This document shows positions 20,242 through 31,133 of a DNA stretch of 64,000 nucleotides, piece by piece (positions within the stretch are counted from its first letter, which is position 1; each line of letters begins with the position of its first letter). A model generated the notes under the pieces. That model made no database searches. It was not told the DNA's origin and saw only the letters and a program-made list of their open reading frames with translations. Made by a program: the position numbers and the translations under genes. The stretch spans positions 2,232,001 to 2,296,000 of the forward strand of contig UGUC01000002.1 of NCBI GenBank assembly GCA_900455155.1. Direction: 5' to 3'. The DNA is from Providencia stuartii. GTDB lineage: Bacteria > Pseudomonadota > Gammaproteobacteria > Enterobacterales > Enterobacteriaceae.

Positions 20242-22730
20242 TTACACCTTTTCCAATTTAACGGCACATTTTTTGTAATCCGTCTCTTTAGAGAGTGGGT
20301 CTGTTGCATCCAGCGTTAAGTTATTAACTAACTGAGATGCGTCAAAGAAAGCCATATACACCAATCCTTTTGGTGGTCGGTTACGCCCTCGTGTTTCCAC
20401 AATAGTGGTCACTTCACCACGGCGTGAAATCACTTTTACCTTATCACCACGACGTAACCCTCTCTCTTTCGCATCTAGAGGATGGATAAAGACCTGTGAT
20501 TCAGGAAAAGCTCGGTGCAGTTCTGGTACACGACGAGTCATACTGCCGGTATGCCAATGCTCCAACACACGCCCCGTTGATAGCCATAAGTCATATTCTT
20601 TATCAGGTACTTCCGCCGCGGGTTCGAACGGCAATGCAAAAATGACCGCTTTACCATCTGGCTTACCGTAGAATTGATAACCCGCACCGGCTTTGACATA
20701 GGGGTCATGGCCTTCGCTGTAACGCCATTTGCGTCTCTTTGCCATCGACCACAGGCCAACGGATACCGCGTGCTTTGTGATAATCATCGAAAGGCGCAAG
20801 GTCATGACCATGGACCGCGACCAAAACTGGCGTACTCTTCAAATAACCCTTTTTGTAGATAGAAGCCCAATTCGCGTGACTCATCATTGAGCTGATCTTC
20901 AGCTAACTCAGTGATCGGGAACTTGGTAACCGCTTGGTTAGCAAACAGCACGTCATACAGGGTTTTACCGCGATACTCCGGTTTTGAGCCAGTAACTCTT
21001 CAGGCCAAACCTCTTCCGTTTTAAAGCGACGGGCAAATTGCACCATTTGCCATAAGTCAGATTTCGCTTCTCCCGGCGCTTTCACTTGCTGACGCCAAAA
21101 TTGTGTCCGGCGCTCCGCATTCCCGTAAGCCCCCTCTTTTTCTACCCACATGGCGGTTGGCAAAATCAAATCTGCGGCGATAGCACTCACGGTTGGATAA
21201 GGATCAGAAACAACAATAAAATTGCGTGGGTCACGCCCAGCCCGGCATCCGCTCTTGATTAATATTGGGGCCTGCCTGCATGTTGTTGTTACACATGACC
21301 CAATAAAAGTTAAGCGTGCCGTCTTTTAATGCACGGTCTTGCGCCACGGCATGTAAGCCAATTTTTTCAGGGATCGTGCCGGCGGGGAGTTGCCAAACTT
21401 GCTCCACTTTTTCGCGGTGTTTTTCATTCGTTACCACCATATCGGCGGGTAAGCGATGGGCAAACGTACCGACTTCACGAGCAGTACCACACGCAGACGG
21501 CTGCCCCGTCAATGAGAACGGACCACAACCCGGCTGAGAAATTTTACCTGTCAGTAAGTGCAAGTTATAACAGAGGTTATTCGCCCAAACACCACGAGTA
21601 TGCTGATTGAAGCCCATTGTCCAATAAGAGACGACTTTTGTGTTTGGATCTGCATACAATTTTGCTAGTTCTTCTAGCTGATCTTTCGGCACCCCTGTCA
21701 TTTCAGCGGTTTTATCTAATGTGTATTCAGCCACAAAGGCCTTATATTCTTCCCAAGTCATCGGCACAGAGGCATCTGAACCTGGGTTTTTAGCACTTTG
21801 TTCTAATGGATGAGTAGGACGCAATCCATAACCGATGTCCGTTGTTCCTCGACGTAAGTTAACGTGTTTATCGAAGAATTCCTGATTCACCGCATCATTT
21901 TGAATAATATAGTTAGCAATATAATTGAGGATCACTAAGTCAGACTGTGGGGTAAAGACAATACCGTTATCAGCTAACTCAAAGCTACGATGCTTAAATG
22001 TGGAGAGTACAGCAACACGCACATTAGGGTCAGATAAACGCCGGTTGGTAATACGTGACCATAGGATAGGATGCATTTCTGCCATGTTCGAACCCCAAAG
22101 CACAAATGCATCGGCTTGCTCGATGTCATCATAACAGCCCATAGGTTCATCCATACCAAAAGTACGCATGAAACCAACAACCGCTGAGGCCATACAATGG
22201 CGTGCGTTAGGGTCTAAGTTGTTAGAGCGGAAGCCACCTTTAAACAATTTTGATGCAGCATACCCTTCCCACACAGTCCATTGGCCTGAACCGAACATGC
22301 CAATCCCTTCAGGGCCGCGCTCTTTTAATGTGGTTTTTACTTTTTCTTCCATGACATCAAAGGCTTTTTCCCAAGTCACCGGGGTAAATTCACCATTTTT
22401 GTCATATTCACCGTCTTTCATTCGCAGCAATGGCTGAGTCAAGCGATCTTTACCGTACATGATTTTCGGTAAAAAATAGCCTTTAATACAGTTTAAGCCA
22501 CGGTTAACTGGCGCTTCTGGGTCACCTTGGCTCGCCACAATGCGACCATTTTGCGTTCCCACAAGTACACCACAACCTGTACCACAGAAGCGGCAAGGTG
22601 CTTTATCCCATTTGATGGCCTCTTGTTGCCCGACGACCGCTTTAGCGATACTCGGAACGCCAATACCTGCCGCCGCAGCAGCGGCCGCAACAGCATTGGC
22701 TTTCATGAAGCTACGACGACTGAGTTTCAT
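20242..22730 (-). CDS. napA: NapA periplasmic nitrate reductase catalytic subunit (four frame breaks)
   Basis: Molybdenum enzyme that reduces nitrate to nitrite in the periplasm. Tat signal [20 protein letters not shown], then the 4Fe-4S motif [13 protein letters not shown], and the Mo-ligand cysteine in [14 protein letters not shown]. Four single-base errors break the frame: one surplus base at 21236-21238, one missing at 20982-20985, surplus bases at 20812-20813 and 20728-20730. Corrected, the pieces join as [52 protein letters not shown] and [18 protein letters not shown], giving 828 residues, exactly the E. coli length. ATG 22733 (extra Met) is also possible. Overlaps napD by 20 bases. 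Confidence 0.95.
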
Positions 22731-22989
22731 CATTTTCCTCACATTGCTCATCCTGCTGGTGGTAAACCAGCGAAACAGCCAGCACACCATTAACATTGCG
22801 TACTGAATCAATAGTCTCAATCAGGGTGCGACTGTGTTCTGACTCGACAACAACAATCAATTTGCCTGTTTCCGGTGAACTGATAGCCACCTCACAACCG
22901 GGTAATTGATTTAAAGCTGCCGTCACAGCGCAAGCCTGTTCACTTTTTACTTGTACAATCAAACTACATACTTGCCAGCTATTGCGCAT
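22711..22989 (-). CDS. napD: NapD signal-peptide-binding chaperone
   Basis: A cytoplasmic protein of 92 residues that binds the NapA twin-arginine leader and helps molybdenum cofactor insertion before export. Family pattern: [38 protein letters not shown] and [17 protein letters not shown]. The frame is open to 23088; ATG 22989 (MRNSWQV) overlaps the napF stop by 11 bases and fits the family start. The acidic tail is longer than in E. coli. Intact. Confidence 0.93.
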   Translation of the reverse strand: MRNSWQVCSLIVQVKSEQACAVTAALNQLPGCEVAISSPETGKLIVVVESEHSRTLIETIDSVRNVNGVLAVSLVYHQQDEQCEENDETQSS

Positions 22990-23470
22990 TTTCATGCTCC
23001 AAAGTAATGGCTGATACGGGGCAACCGGCAACACAGGCACCACAACCTGTACAACCTTGCTTATCAATATTGGGCTGATAAATTCCACTCAGTGATGGGC
23101 GAAACGCGATCACTTGTGGCTCACAATTGTCTTCGCATCGCCGACATTCAATAGAGCGATATGCCAGACAGGTTTGAGCAATTGAGATGGAAATATCCCA
23201 AGGTTGGGAGAGTTGTGGAAGAAATATTGGCTCAGGGCAAGCGGCAGCACAGGCATAACAAAACGTGCACTCCCCTTGCAAAAAATCAACAACGGGATAG
23301 CCACCGGGGCCAGATATTAAAATTGAGGTTTCACAATGCGTCAGGCAATGGTTGCAACGAGTACAACTTTCAATGAAATGATCTTCACTACGACTCCATG
23401 GCGGTCGAATAACGGGTGCGGCGCGACGCCATGCACCAGTCAACACTCCCCGACGGGTGATATCAGCCAT
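22979..23470 (-). CDS. napF: NapF ferredoxin-type maturation protein
   Basis: Cytoplasmic protein with three 4Fe-4S motifs (CTRCNHCLTHC; CTFCYACAAACPEP; CTGCGACVAGCP), thought to help assemble the NapA iron-sulphur centre. N-terminus MADITRRGVLTGAWRR matches E. coli NapF, which fixes the start at 23470, with AAGGAAAT upstream. 163 residues. First gene of napFDAGHBC; its promoter region is shared with the divergent nrfA. Confidence 0.95.
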   Translation of the reverse strand: MADITRRGVLTGAWRRAAPVIRPPWSRSEDHFIESCTRCNHCLTHCETSILISGPGGYPVVDFLQGECTFCYACAAACPEPIFLPQLSQPWDISISIAQTCLAYRSIECRRCEDNCEPQVIAFRPSLSGIYQPNIDKQGCTGCGACVAGCPVSAITLEHENAQ

Positions 23471-23582
23471 GTTGATTTCCTTAACATTGCCCAAACAAAA
23501 TTAATGCAAAAAGTAAAAATTAACCGCAATTATTATATGTGTATTCACGCAGAATCTTATCGATAGAGAGTAAAAAAATACA

Positions 23583-23598
23583 TACCACCTAATAGGTA
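23583..23598. promoter_or_regulatory. Candidate NarL/NarP 7-2-7 site upstream of napF
   Basis: TACCACC-TA-ATAGGTA. The right heptamer fits the complement of TACYYMT fully and the left differs at two places; spacing is exactly 7-2-7. Lies 113 bases before the napF start, where E. coli nap is controlled by NarP. Confidence 0.5.
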
Positions 23599-24089
23599 AC
23601 ATTAATGAATGTACTATTTAGAATGAAATAATTTATACAGAAAGTATTATTTGAAATAACGATGTAACTTATTGACTAGAACTTAAATAAATTATCTTCA
23701 AACAAAAAATATTAACATTTTTTAAATATGAGAAACCAAATTAATCCTAATGTTTCATGAAACCCTCATATATATAACATTATAAACTACCACTAAAGTA
23801 GTAGTTATGGTCATCAACGATGAATATCCACATTGAAAATATTAGAGGTACTGCACACTTTGGTTATTAGTTAAATAATAGATAAGCAGATTACTTAGTC
23901 ATATCCTACTGATAATAAAGCCTTTCAATATGAATTCAATAAATAAAAACCCTCACTCACATGAAAGTGACGCTTAAATGCTTTGCTCTCATTTATTTTA
24001 ACTGACTCAATATTTTCTTTCCTAATTTACATTCACGATTCGATATTAATCACATTATTTTAATGACATTTCTTTTAGTAAATTTAGCT

Positions 24090-24103
24090 TTGATCAAAAA
24101 CAA
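24090..24103 (+). promoter_or_regulatory. Candidate FNR site upstream of nrfA
   Basis: TTGAT-CAAA-AACAA differs from the FNR consensus TTGAT-N4-ATCAA at one base. Centred about 138 bases before the nrfA ATG. Anaerobic activation of nrf by FNR is known in E. coli; use here is inferred. Confidence 0.5.
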
Positions 24104-24234
24104 TATTTTAAGTGTGGTTATTTGTTAGAGCTATTCCTTGAGCATGTCATGATGGCATCAAAACCTATGCCATCACCTATAAATAATAATATCACAGCCA
24201 ATGGGATGGCTGGCTTATATCACTCGAGGCCCTT

Positions 24235-25672
24235 ATGGCAAAGATAATCAACAGGACTTTGTACTTACTCAGTTTGGTGGCTGGGATATGGTTGTTAACC
24301 CCTGCTGTTCATGCACAAACTGCATCAAAGGAAGCATCATCAACAATAAATACTAAAAATGAATCCTTTGCTCAGGCTCACCCTGATCAATATCACTCGT
24401 GGCGTGCAACATCCGAACAATCACAACGTGAAGATGCGCTGGCAGAAGACCCCCGGTTGGTGATCCTCTGGGCTGGCTACCCTTTTTCACGTGATTACAA
24501 CAAGCCTCGAGGCCATGCTTATGCTTTAATTGACGTACGAGAAACACTACGTACTGGTGCACCGAAAGATGCACAAGATGGCCCTCTCCCTATGGCTTGT
24601 TGGAGCTGTAAAAGCCCAGATGTCGCCAGACTTATCCAAGAGCAAGGGGAAGATGAATATTTCCACGGTAAATGGGCTAAAGGTGGGCCTGAAATTGTTA
24701 ACGTACTAGGGTGTGCTGACTGCCACAAAACCGACTCTCCAGAATTCGCGCAAGGCCAGCCCGCTTTAACACTCACCCGTCCTTATGCCGCTCGAGCCAT
24801 GGAAGCGATTGGTAAACCCTTCGATAAAGCCAGTCGTTTTGATCAGCAATCTATGGTGTGTGGGCAATGCCACGTTGAGTACTACTTTGCAGGGGAAAAT
24901 AAATCCGTCAAATTCCCTTGGGATAACGGTACGAAAGTGGAGGATATGGAAGTCTATTATGACAATATCGCCTTCTCTGACTGGACAAACTCACTGTCGA
25001 AAGCCCCTATGTTAAAAGCACAGCACCCAGAGTATGAAACATGGAGTGCGGGGATCCACGGTAAAAACAACGTGACCTGTATAGACTGCCACATGCCTAA
25101 ATTACAAAATGAAAAAGGCGAGCTCTACACCAGCCATAAGATAGGTAATCCATTCGATAATTTCGAACAAACCTGTCGTAACTGCCATACCCAAAGCAAG
25201 CAAGAGCTACAAGCTGTCGTTGCCGAGCGCAAACAAGCTATCCAAGAGATGAAAATCAAAGTGGAAGATCAACTTGTTCATGCCCATTTTGAAGCTAAAG
25301 CAGCTTGGGATGCAGGGGCAACCGAAAAAGAGATGGCGCCCATTTTAGCTGATATTCGCCATGCACAATGGCGCTGGGATTTAGCTATTGCATCTCATGG
25401 TATTCATATGCACGCACCAGAGGAAGGCTTGCGCATGCTCGGTGGCGCAATGAACAAAGCTGCTGATGCTCGCACCAAACTCGTTCGTCTATTAGGTGCT
25501 AAAGGCATTACACATGAAATTGCTATTCCAGACATTTCAACCAAAGAAAAAGCGCAACAAGCGATTGGTTTTGGATATGGAAAAAATCAACGCTGAAAAA
25601 CAAGAGTTTTTGAAAACTGTCGTGCCCGAATGGGATGCGCAAGCTCGTAAAAACAACCTGTTAAGCCAATAA
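24235..25672 (+). CDS. nrfA: NrfA pentahaem nitrite reductase (one frame break)
   Basis: Periplasmic enzyme that reduces nitrite to ammonium with six electrons. Signal peptide residues 1-27 (AVHAQ). The active-site haem has the special lysine motif CWSCK (Cys122-Lys126); four normal sites follow at Cys160 (CADCH), Cys209 (CGQCH), Cys282 (CIDCH) and Cys314 (CRNCH). The frame breaks in a T-run at 25569-25572; removing one base restores [19 protein letters not shown] and an end at 25672 (478 residues, as in E. coli). The CWSCK haem needs the dedicated lyase NrfE with NrfFG, encoded downstream. First gene of nrfABCDE-FG. Confidence 0.96.
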
Positions 25673-25717
25673 CCGTGATCCGCCTCATACAGAGGCGGTA
25701 TAACCAATGGAGTTAAT

Positions 25718-26284
25718 ATGAGCGTACTACGTTCGTTATTCACTGCTGGGGGGCTGGCATTAGGCTTGTTATGGAGCATTGCAGCCTCTACTGCGACACC
25801 TCCCGCGACAGAGACGGGTGAACGTTGGGTTGTTACTCAGCAACGTAACCCAGATGCAGCCTGTTTGGATTGTCATAAACCCGACAAAGAAGGTATGCAT
25901 GGCACTCACGCATCGGTCATTAACCCTAATAATAACCTTCCCGTTACCTGTACCAACTGCCATGGTAACCCAGGCCCTCATCACCGTGAGGGGGCTAAAG
26001 ATGTGATGCGGTTTAACCACCCTATGTATAGCGTGGAGCAACAAAATAGTGTCTGTATGTCATGTCACTTACCCGAACAGCTACAAAAAGCGTTTTGGCC
26101 ACACGATGTTCATGTGACTAAAGTTGCCTGTGCCAGTTGCCATGATCTGCATCCAAAACAAGATACGATGAAAACACTTAATGACAAAGGTCGCGTAAAA
26201 ATTTGTGTTGATTGTCACTCAGACCAACGTAATAACCCTGACTTCAATCCAGCGGCGGTAAAATTGCTTAAGGAGCAGCCATGA
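25718..26284 (+). CDS. nrfB: NrfB pentahaem electron donor
   Basis: Periplasmic cytochrome that passes electrons from NrfCD to NrfA. Signal peptide residues 1-27, then five CxxCH sites at Cys49 (CLDCH), Cys78 (CTNCH), Cys113 (CMSCH), Cys138 (CASCH) and Cys163 (CVDCH). 188 residues as in E. coli. Overlaps nrfC by 4 bases (ATGA). GGAGTT precedes the ATG. Intact. Confidence 0.95.
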   Translation: MSVLRSLFTAGGLALGLLWSIAASTATPPATETGERWVVTQQRNPDAACLDCHKPDKEGMHGTHASVINPNNNLPVTCTNCHGNPGPHHREGAKDVMRFNHPMYSVEQQNSVCMSCHLPEQLQKAFWPHDVHVTKVACASCHDLHPKQDTMKTLNDKGRVKICVDCHSDQRNNPDFNPAAVKLLKEQP

Positions 26285-26952
26285 GTTGTTCGCGTCGTCA
26301 GTTTATTATTTATGCAGGAGCCTTGGCGGCGTCAGGAGGTGCGACACTCCATAGCCTCGCAAATACGATGAAAGTGGATGGCGTACGTTACGGCATGATC
26401 CACGATGAAACCTTATGCATAGGTTGTACTGCTTGTATGGATGCCTGTCGAGAAGTCAACCAAGTCCCTGAAGGGGTTTCTCGGCTAACCATTATTCGCA
26501 GCGAGCCAATTGGTCACTTCCCAGATATCAAATATCGCTTTTTCCGGCATTCATGTCAGCACTGTGAGCATGCACCTTGTGTCGATGTTTGCCCAACGGG
26601 CGCATCATTTATTGATAAAACGACAGGGATTGTCGATGTTAACCCAGACCTATGTGTTGGTTGCCAATATTGTATTGCGGCTTGCCCTTACAGAGTAAGA
26701 TTCATTCACCCAGTCAATAAAACTGCCGACAAATGCGATTTTTGCCGAAAAACAAACTTGAAAAAAGGTAAACAACCGGCTTGTGTCGAAGCCTGTCCAA
26801 CCAAGGCATTGGTCTTTGGCAATCTGGATGATCCTAACAGTGATATTTCTCTTATGTTGCGTCAAAAAACCACGTATCGCTATAAAATAGCCCTCGGTAC
26901 TCGCCCCAAAATGTACCGAGTTCCGTTCAAATATGGGGAGGTTAGCCAATGA
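26281..26952 (+). CDS. nrfC: NrfC four-cluster ferredoxin subunit
   Basis: Periplasmic iron-sulphur protein exported by Tat ([19 protein letters not shown]) that forms the menaquinol-nitrite electron route with NrfD. Four 4Fe-4S motifs: [47 protein letters not shown] and [20 protein letters not shown]. 223 residues as in E. coli. Overlaps nrfD by 4 bases. Intact. Confidence 0.95.
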   Translation: MSCSRRQFIIYAGALAASGGATLHSLANTMKVDGVRYGMIHDETLCIGCTACMDACREVNQVPEGVSRLTIIRSEPIGHFPDIKYRFFRHSCQHCEHAPCVDVCPTGASFIDKTTGIVDVNPDLCVGCQYCIAACPYRVRFIHPVNKTADKCDFCRKTNLKKGKQPACVEACPTKALVFGNLDDPNSDISLMLRQKTTYRYKIALGTRPKMYRVPFKYGEVSQ

Positions 26953-27905
26953 CAACTGCTTCTGCTTTCCATTTTGAATCTTTAGTTTGGGATTGGCCCA
27001 TTGCCGTTTACCTCTTTCTAATTGGTATTTCAGCAGGGTTAGTGGTGCTTGCCGTGCTATTGCGTCAATATTATCCGTCTGAAGCAACCAGTAAGAGCAC
27101 ACTAATGAGAGCCACTCTATTTCTGGCACCGACGACCGTTATTTTGGGATTACTCATTTTAATTTTCCATTTAACACGCCCATGGACCTTTTGGAAATTG
27201 ATGTTCCACTACAGTCCGACCTCCGTCATGTCGATGGGGGTTATGCTCTTCCAAGTCTACATGGTGGTACTCGTTGTCTGGTTAGCTAAAGTTTTCGAAA
27301 CTGAACTGGTCGCAATACAGCAAAAATGGCTACCGCGTTTTGGCTTTATTCGCTCATTATTAAATTTATTCACACCCGCTATACGCGCCATTGAAATCAC
27401 CATGCTCGTACTGGCGGTATTATTAGGGGCTTATACCGGTTTTTTACTTTCCGCGTTAAAATCCTATCCATTCTTAAATAACCCTATCTTACCTGCTCTC
27501 TTTCTCTTTTCAGGGATCTCATCGGGGCTTGCCGTCGCGCTCATTGCTTTAGCATTGCGCTATCGCCAAAATGTCCATAACCCAGAAGCGCATTTTCTAC
27601 ATCGCGTTGAAGGCTTTGTCGTTTGGCTGGAAATCTTCTTATTAGCGGCTTTCTTTGTCGGTTTAGCATTAGGGGATGATGGCAAAATGCGCGCGCTTAT
27701 CGCAGCACTTGGTGGAGGCTTTTGGACTTGGTGGTTTTGGATTGGTGTGGTTGGCATTGGTTTTATGATCCCACTGGCCTTGAAAAAATGGGTCAATAAT
27801 AGTCAAAGTGCCGCCCGAGTGGTTTTTGTCAGTAGTGCGAGTTTGGTTGGGGTCTTTTTATTACGTTTCTTTGTCCTTTATGCAGGGCAATTAACGGTCG
27901 CTTAA
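26949..27905 (+). CDS. nrfD: NrfD membrane quinol-binding subunit
   Basis: Polytopic NrfD/PsrC-family membrane protein that oxidises menaquinol. About eight hydrophobic segments, for example WPIAVYLFLIGISAGLVVLA (conserved start), TVILGLLILIFHLTRP and FLLRFFVLYAGQ at the end. 318 residues, the E. coli length. Coupled to nrfC by overlap. Intact. Confidence 0.94.
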   Translation: MTTASAFHFESLVWDWPIAVYLFLIGISAGLVVLAVLLRQYYPSEATSKSTLMRATLFLAPTTVILGLLILIFHLTRPWTFWKLMFHYSPTSVMSMGVMLFQVYMVVLVVWLAKVFETELVAIQQKWLPRFGFIRSLLNLFTPAIRAIEITMLVLAVLLGAYTGFLLSALKSYPFLNNPILPALFLFSGISSGLAVALIALALRYRQNVHNPEAHFLHRVEGFVVWLEIFLLAAFFVGLALGDDGKMRALIAALGGGFWTWWFWIGVVGIGFMIPLALKKWVNNSQSAARVVFVSSASLVGVFLLRFFVLYAGQLTVA

Positions 27906-27926
27906 TTAACACAAACAAGGTGCTCA

Positions 27927-29808
27927 TTGGAACTTATACTCCCTGAAATCGGGTTTATTAGCTTGCTGTTAACACTCTGCATAACCAATTTTCATGCCTT
28001 GTTTGGGTTGGTTAGTACCTACAAACACACCCAAAAATCACGCTTACTTGGGGTTTATTGGTCTACTCTGCAATTTATATTTCTCGTTATTGCGTTTCTT
28101 TGCCTAACTATTTCCTTTATTCAAAGTGACTTTTCGGTGGTATATGTTGCTCAACATAGCCACCGTTTATCCCCTTTATTAATAAAAATAGCGGCGGTTT
28201 GGGGTGGGCATGAAGGTTCACTCCTTCTTTGGGTGCTTTTACTGTCGACTTGGCATCTGTTATTCGCTTGGCGCTATCGCAAACAAGATCACCCCTTTTT
28301 TGCTTTAACCTTAGCTATTCTTGCCGCAATGAGCGCAGCGATACTTTGGTTTATCGTGCTCTATTCAGACCCTTTTATGCGGATCTTTCCGCCCGCGATT
28401 GAAGGTCGCGACCTCAACCCAATGTTGCAACATTGGGGGCTTATTTTACATCCTCCGCTACTTTACTTGGGTTATAGCGGCTTGATGGTCGTCACATCAT
28501 GCGTTTTGGCTTCGCTGATTGCTGGAAATTTCAGCCAAACTATTGCATGGGTTTGTTGGCGTTGGGCCGTACCAAGTTGGTGCATACTTACCATGGGGAT
28601 CACGCTAGGCTCATGGTGGGCCTATAGCGAATTAGGATGGGGCGGTTGGTGGTTTTGGGATCCTGTCGAGAATGCCTCACTGTTGCCTTGGCTAGCGGCA
28701 ACCGCCCTACTACACAGCTTAGCGGCTTCGCGAAAACAGGGAAGTTACCGCCATTGGTCGATGATCTTAGCCATAGTCACATTTATTTTATCATTACTTG
28801 GCACGCTTATTGTTCGTTCGGGCATACTCGTGTCAGTCCATGCATTTGCCCTAGATAATGTTCGTGCAATACCATTATTTTTATTATTTATTAGCATGAG
28901 CATCGTCGCCTTACTTATTTATGGTTGTAAGGCGAAACCCGCAGCATCAGCCTCTAAACGGGCATTAACCCTACGCGAAATCTATTTACAAATGACATTG
29001 ATTTTATTTGTGGTTGTCCTGTTTATTGTGTTAGTCGGCACGTTATATCCCATGCTCTACAGCCTACTTGGGTGGGGAAAGATATCAGTCGGAGCGCCTT
29101 ATTTTAACCAAACATTACTGCCTTTTGGCTTAATTATGCTGATGGTTATCGGCGCTTGGGCCGTGGGGAGCCTCAAATCATCTACCCGCTCTTTTTTCCG
29201 TTGGCGTTTGTCTGTTAGCATCATTGCCGCTGTAATCGCCCTACTTTTGCGATGGAGTGATGCTAAATTTATCGCGAGCGCAACGGCTATAATGGTTGGC
29301 TTACTGTTGCTATTATGGCTACGCCCTCTCAATGAAATACAGAAGCGACTAGCCTCATTACTTGCACACACTGGCGTGATTATTTTTGCCACTGGTATTG
29401 CTTTTTCTACTGTAAGCAAACAAGAAATCAGTGCCAATATGACGGTTAATCACACCGTTTCACTCGCCGGTTATCAATTTAATTTCAAGCAATTACAGTT
29501 GGATACTCAATCCAATTACACCACTGAAAAAAGCGCTCATTGCCGTTTATCAAAAAGATACATTTATTACACACCTTGAGACTGAACGTCGATTTTATAC
29601 CGCTCGCCAACAGATAATGATTGAACCTGGTATGCACTGGGGATGGATGCGAAATTGGTACGCCGTATTAGGTGAAAAGACGGGAAATAACCGCTATGCG
29701 CTACGATTCTATGTGCAAGATGGTATCCAGTGGATCTGGGGAGGGGCTTTTATCATGTGCATCGGTCTCTTTATTGGGTGGTTTAAAGGGCGAAGTCAGC
29801 ATGAATAA
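27927..29808 (+). CDS. nrfE: NrfE haem lyase, CcmF paralogue (TTG start, one frame break)
   Basis: Membrane haem lyase that, with NrfF and NrfG, attaches haem to the CWSCK site of NrfA. It has the same haem-handling WWD motif as CcmF ([21 protein letters not shown]), with conserved [13 protein letters not shown] and HPPLLYLGY. The start appears to be TTG 27927 with AAGG 6 bases upstream; no ATG fits. The frame breaks in a 6-base A-run at 29527-29532; removing one base restores TEKALIAVYQKDTFITHL and runs to 29808, overlapping the next gene by 8 bases. Rebuilt about 626 residues. Second CcmF-like protein in the window. Confidence 0.92.
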
Positions 29809-30898
29809 ACTCTTGCATTATGTTGTTCTAACATTATTACTTATGGCGACGAATATAGCCAAAGCCGACATTGTGGATACTTGGCAATTTGCTACCGCAG
29901 AACAGCAAACAACTTCATTACAAATTGCGGCTCAATTACGCTGCCCTCAGTGCCAAAATCAAAACCTGCTCGAATCCAATGCCCCTACCGCTGTCAGTAT
30001 GCGCCATCAAGTGTATAAAATGGTAGCGGAAGGGAAAACTGAAGCTGAAATACGCTCTTATATGACCGAGCGATACGGTGATTTTGTACTCTACAATCCG
30101 CCATTACACATGGGAACCATTGTACTCTGGAGCCTGCCGTTTATCGGATTCATCTTTGTCATCGCCCTGCTCTATTATTTAATAAAAAAAAGAGCCTCAG
30201 TACCGCGAACAAATCAACATAATTCAACGGAAGCTACCATTACTCCGGCGTCTAAGCTGTCCATACAATTAACTCATGAAATTCCATCACAGCACGCCGA
30301 AGTGAAGCGCAACGATACCCTTTCTTATTATGCTATCCATTTATGCGTAGCTCTATTACTGCTCCTTACAATAGCAGGGTATTTTTTTCTACCGCGCTTT
30401 AGCGCCACTTATCATGAATACCAGCGCATCTCAGACCCATTACATATATTGACCCCACTACAGCAACAACAAAGTGATCTGATACGCTTACAAAATAATA
30501 TTCGACAATCCCCCCAAAATGGTGACCTTTGGGCAATCCTCGGTGAATATTATTTATATCAAAATAGCTATGACAATGCCTTGATTGCCTATAACCAAGC
30601 ACTTAAATATACAGGAGAAAACGCGCAACTTTATTCAGCTATCGCGACTGTGCTCTATTATCAAGCGGGGCAACAGATGACTGAAGATACAATGCAAGTA
30701 ATAGAGCATGCATTATCCATTGATAAACATGAAGTGACCGCTTTAATGCTATTAGCCTCAGACGCCTTTATGCACGCCAACTATGAAAAAGCCATTAGCC
30801 TATGGCAACAACTACTCGATAGTAATAGCCCTAGAATTAATCGTTCACAATTAATAGAAGCGATAAATATGGCCACAATAATGAAAAATAATCATTAA
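29801..30898 (+). CDS. nrfG: Fused NrfF-NrfG: CcmH-like redox domain plus TPR domain
   Basis: One frame of 365 residues carries what E. coli splits into NrfF and NrfG. Residues 1-120: signal peptide (AKADI) and CcmH-like domain with LRCPQCQNQNLLE (Cys48, Cys51) and a membrane segment (IVLWSLPFIGFIFVIALLYYL). Then a linker, a second membrane segment (YAIHLCVALLLLLTIAGYFFL) and a TPR region (NGDLWAILGEYYLYQNSYDN; AQLYSAIATVLYYQ). The build copies the fused CcmH of the ccm cluster. It should reduce and present the NrfA active-site motif to NrfE. ATG 29801 overlaps the nrfE stop. No frame break, so the fusion is not created by an obvious indel, though at this error rate it should be confirmed. 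Confidence 0.88.
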   Translation: MNKLLHYVVLTLLLMATNIAKADIVDTWQFATAEQQTTSLQIAAQLRCPQCQNQNLLESNAPTAVSMRHQVYKMVAEGKTEAEIRSYMTERYGDFVLYNPPLHMGTIVLWSLPFIGFIFVIALLYYLIKKRASVPRTNQHNSTEATITPASKLSIQLTHEIPSQHAEVKRNDTLSYYAIHLCVALLLLLTIAGYFFLPRFSATYHEYQRISDPLHILTPLQQQQSDLIRLQNNIRQSPQNGDLWAILGEYYLYQNSYDNALIAYNQALKYTGENAQLYSAIATVLYYQAGQQMTEDTMQVIEHALSIDKHEVTALMLLASDAFMHANYEKAISLWQQLLDSNSPRINRSQLIEAINMATIMKNNH

Positions 30899-30924
30899 AT
30901 CATTTTTTGATTATTTTTCATTTA
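30882..30924 (+). terminator. Terminator overlapping the end of the nrf operon
   Basis: Perfect 13-bp repeat TGAAAAATAATCA / TGATTATTTTTCA (30882-30894 and 30908-30920). It spans the stop codon at 30896-30898 and is AT-rich with a T-rich right arm. Confidence 0.6.
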
Positions 30925-31133
30925 AAGTACATACACGTCATCAATAAAAAACTTAAAATAACAATAACTATTCAAATAAACTTAACATAACAATTTATTA
31001 TTAATTGTAACCCTTTGTCTTTAATTGACTATTGTTATTTCATCCCCATATAAACACGCCTATGCTTATGCTACCTTAATATCGCCTAATTCTAAAATTA
31101 CTACTATTATTCAAATATAAAAAGAGTAACTTC

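Larger units (their letters stand above)
23471..24234. promoter_or_regulatory. Divergent nap/nrf control region
   Basis: A 764-base AT-rich stretch between napF (minus) and nrfA (plus), with no gene. It must contain both promoters. A NarL/NarP-like palindrome (23583-23598) lies on the nap side and an FNR-like site (24090-24103) on the nrf side. Both are listed separately. Confidence 0.75.

Noticed and set aside
10886..30898. ccmF, napA, nrfA, nrfE and the kinase as true pseudogenes
   Set aside because: The same kind of break is present in essential genes and in a tRNA, at homopolymers, with full-length homology on both sides.
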